From Treponema sp. (GTDB lineage: Bacteria; Spirochaetota; Spirochaetia; Treponematales; Breznakiellaceae): 41,133 nt of DNA. The stretch covers positions 1 through 41,133 of the forward strand of contig JAIRRJ010000054.1 in NCBI GenBank assembly GCA_031256035.1, read 5' to 3'. Positions 40,912 to 41,133 of the stretch are shown here, one piece after another. The notes below the pieces were generated by a model, which worked only from the letters and a program-made list of their open reading frames with translations, was not told the DNA's origin and ran no database searches. A program made the position numbers and the translations under genes. Numbering within the stretch: the first letter of the stretch is position 1; every line of letters starts with the position of its first letter.

Positions 40912-41133
40912 CTAAAACCCCACCATTACCGGCGTTTCCCGCTGTGTGGTAGTGCCGTCTCCCAACTGGCCGTACGCATTGCCGCCCCATGCCCAGAGAT
41001 TGCCGTCCGTATCGATCGCTAAACTGTGAGAAACTCCTGCGCCAACTGCGCTGAATGTTGTCCCCGTTTGTATCTGCACGGGGGAAGTCCGCTGGGTGGT
41101 AGTGCCGTCTCCCAGCCGTCCGCTGACATTGTT
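40912..41133 (-). CDS. RCC1-repeat protein, 3' end only
   Basis: A frame of 73 codons plus stop (TAG, 40914-40912) that runs off the window edge. It reads as two RCC1/BNR-type repeats: GRLGDGTTTQRTSPVQI, then SHSLAIDTDGNLWAWGGNAYGQLGDGTTTQRETPVMV. RCC1 repeats make seven-bladed propellers, and in bacteria they occur in large secreted or surface proteins. Only the C-terminal blades are visible; the rest lies outside. It is the only feature here that needs the neighbouring sequence. Confidence 0.85.
   Translation of the reverse strand, partial: NNVSGRLGDGTTTQRTSPVQIQTGTTFSAVGAGVSHSLAIDTDGNLWAWGGNAYGQLGDGTTTQRETPVMVGF

Overview
The window looks like a spirochaete chromosome segment, most likely from a gut (termite-type or other host-associated) Treponema or close relative. 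The reasons are: methyl-accepting chemotaxis proteins (MCPs) of treponemal type ending in SRFKV(E); many lipoproteins and small outer-membrane barrels; a long housekeeping operon mixed with a PilZ protein; a NFACT protein; a GH43 xylosidase; and moderate GC content. The assignment is inference from protein character, not a database match.

Layout. 1-274: no gene seen, but a heptameric tandem repeat. 275-3743: a DUF2804 gene (-) diverges from murD-epmA (+). 3740-6630: a leftward group encoding a NFACT/RqcH-like protein, a MEMO-family protein and a LEA14-like lipoprotein. 6901-8754: rightward DUF1883 and GH43 genes. 8751-19146: a leftward, tightly overlapping 11-gene operon in the order PilZ protein, HEAT protein, ComEC core, KsgA, YggS, small secreted protein, RluD-type and RluA-type pseudouridine synthases, MurC, YicC, and a cytidylate-kinase-like protein with an altered P-loop. 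19185-19823: a divergent CPBP protease. 19924-23283: a TetR-led operon (TetR, outer-membrane barrel, two lipoproteins) with a clear operator palindrome. 23452-25530: MCP 1. 25662-28345: a divergent pair of two-gene units (TPR protein plus 8-TM protein, and LytTR regulator plus DUF3021 protein). 28430-31996: HD-GYP protein and MCP 2. 32081-39392: a five-gene leftward signalling operon (MCP 3, CheY-like receiver, class III cyclase, FecR-domain protein, outer-membrane protein). 39498-40690: a toxin-antitoxin island (an antitoxin with a truncated MazF remnant, then an intact VapBC). 40691-40911: a dense patch of short intergenic repeats. 40912-41133: the 3' end of an RCC1-repeat gene (-) running off the window.

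How the genes work together. The left half is growth machinery (cell wall, rRNA modification, ribosome rescue, translation factor modification). The right half is signalling: three MCPs with closely related output domains, PilZ and HD-GYP proteins for c-di-GMP, a class III cyclase for cAMP, and LytTR and TetR regulators.

The most unusual content is at DNA level. A dispersed palindromic repeat with a 20-base core occurs in three near-identical copies, two in tandem inside the tetR reading frame and one inside an element that appears to split the signal peptide of an outer-membrane protein gene in frame. Several genes have good promoters whose -10 box ends only 6-10 bases before the start codon, which suggests leaderless transcripts. 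Two neighbouring toxin-antitoxin modules carry near-identical promoters, and one has lost the body of its toxin.
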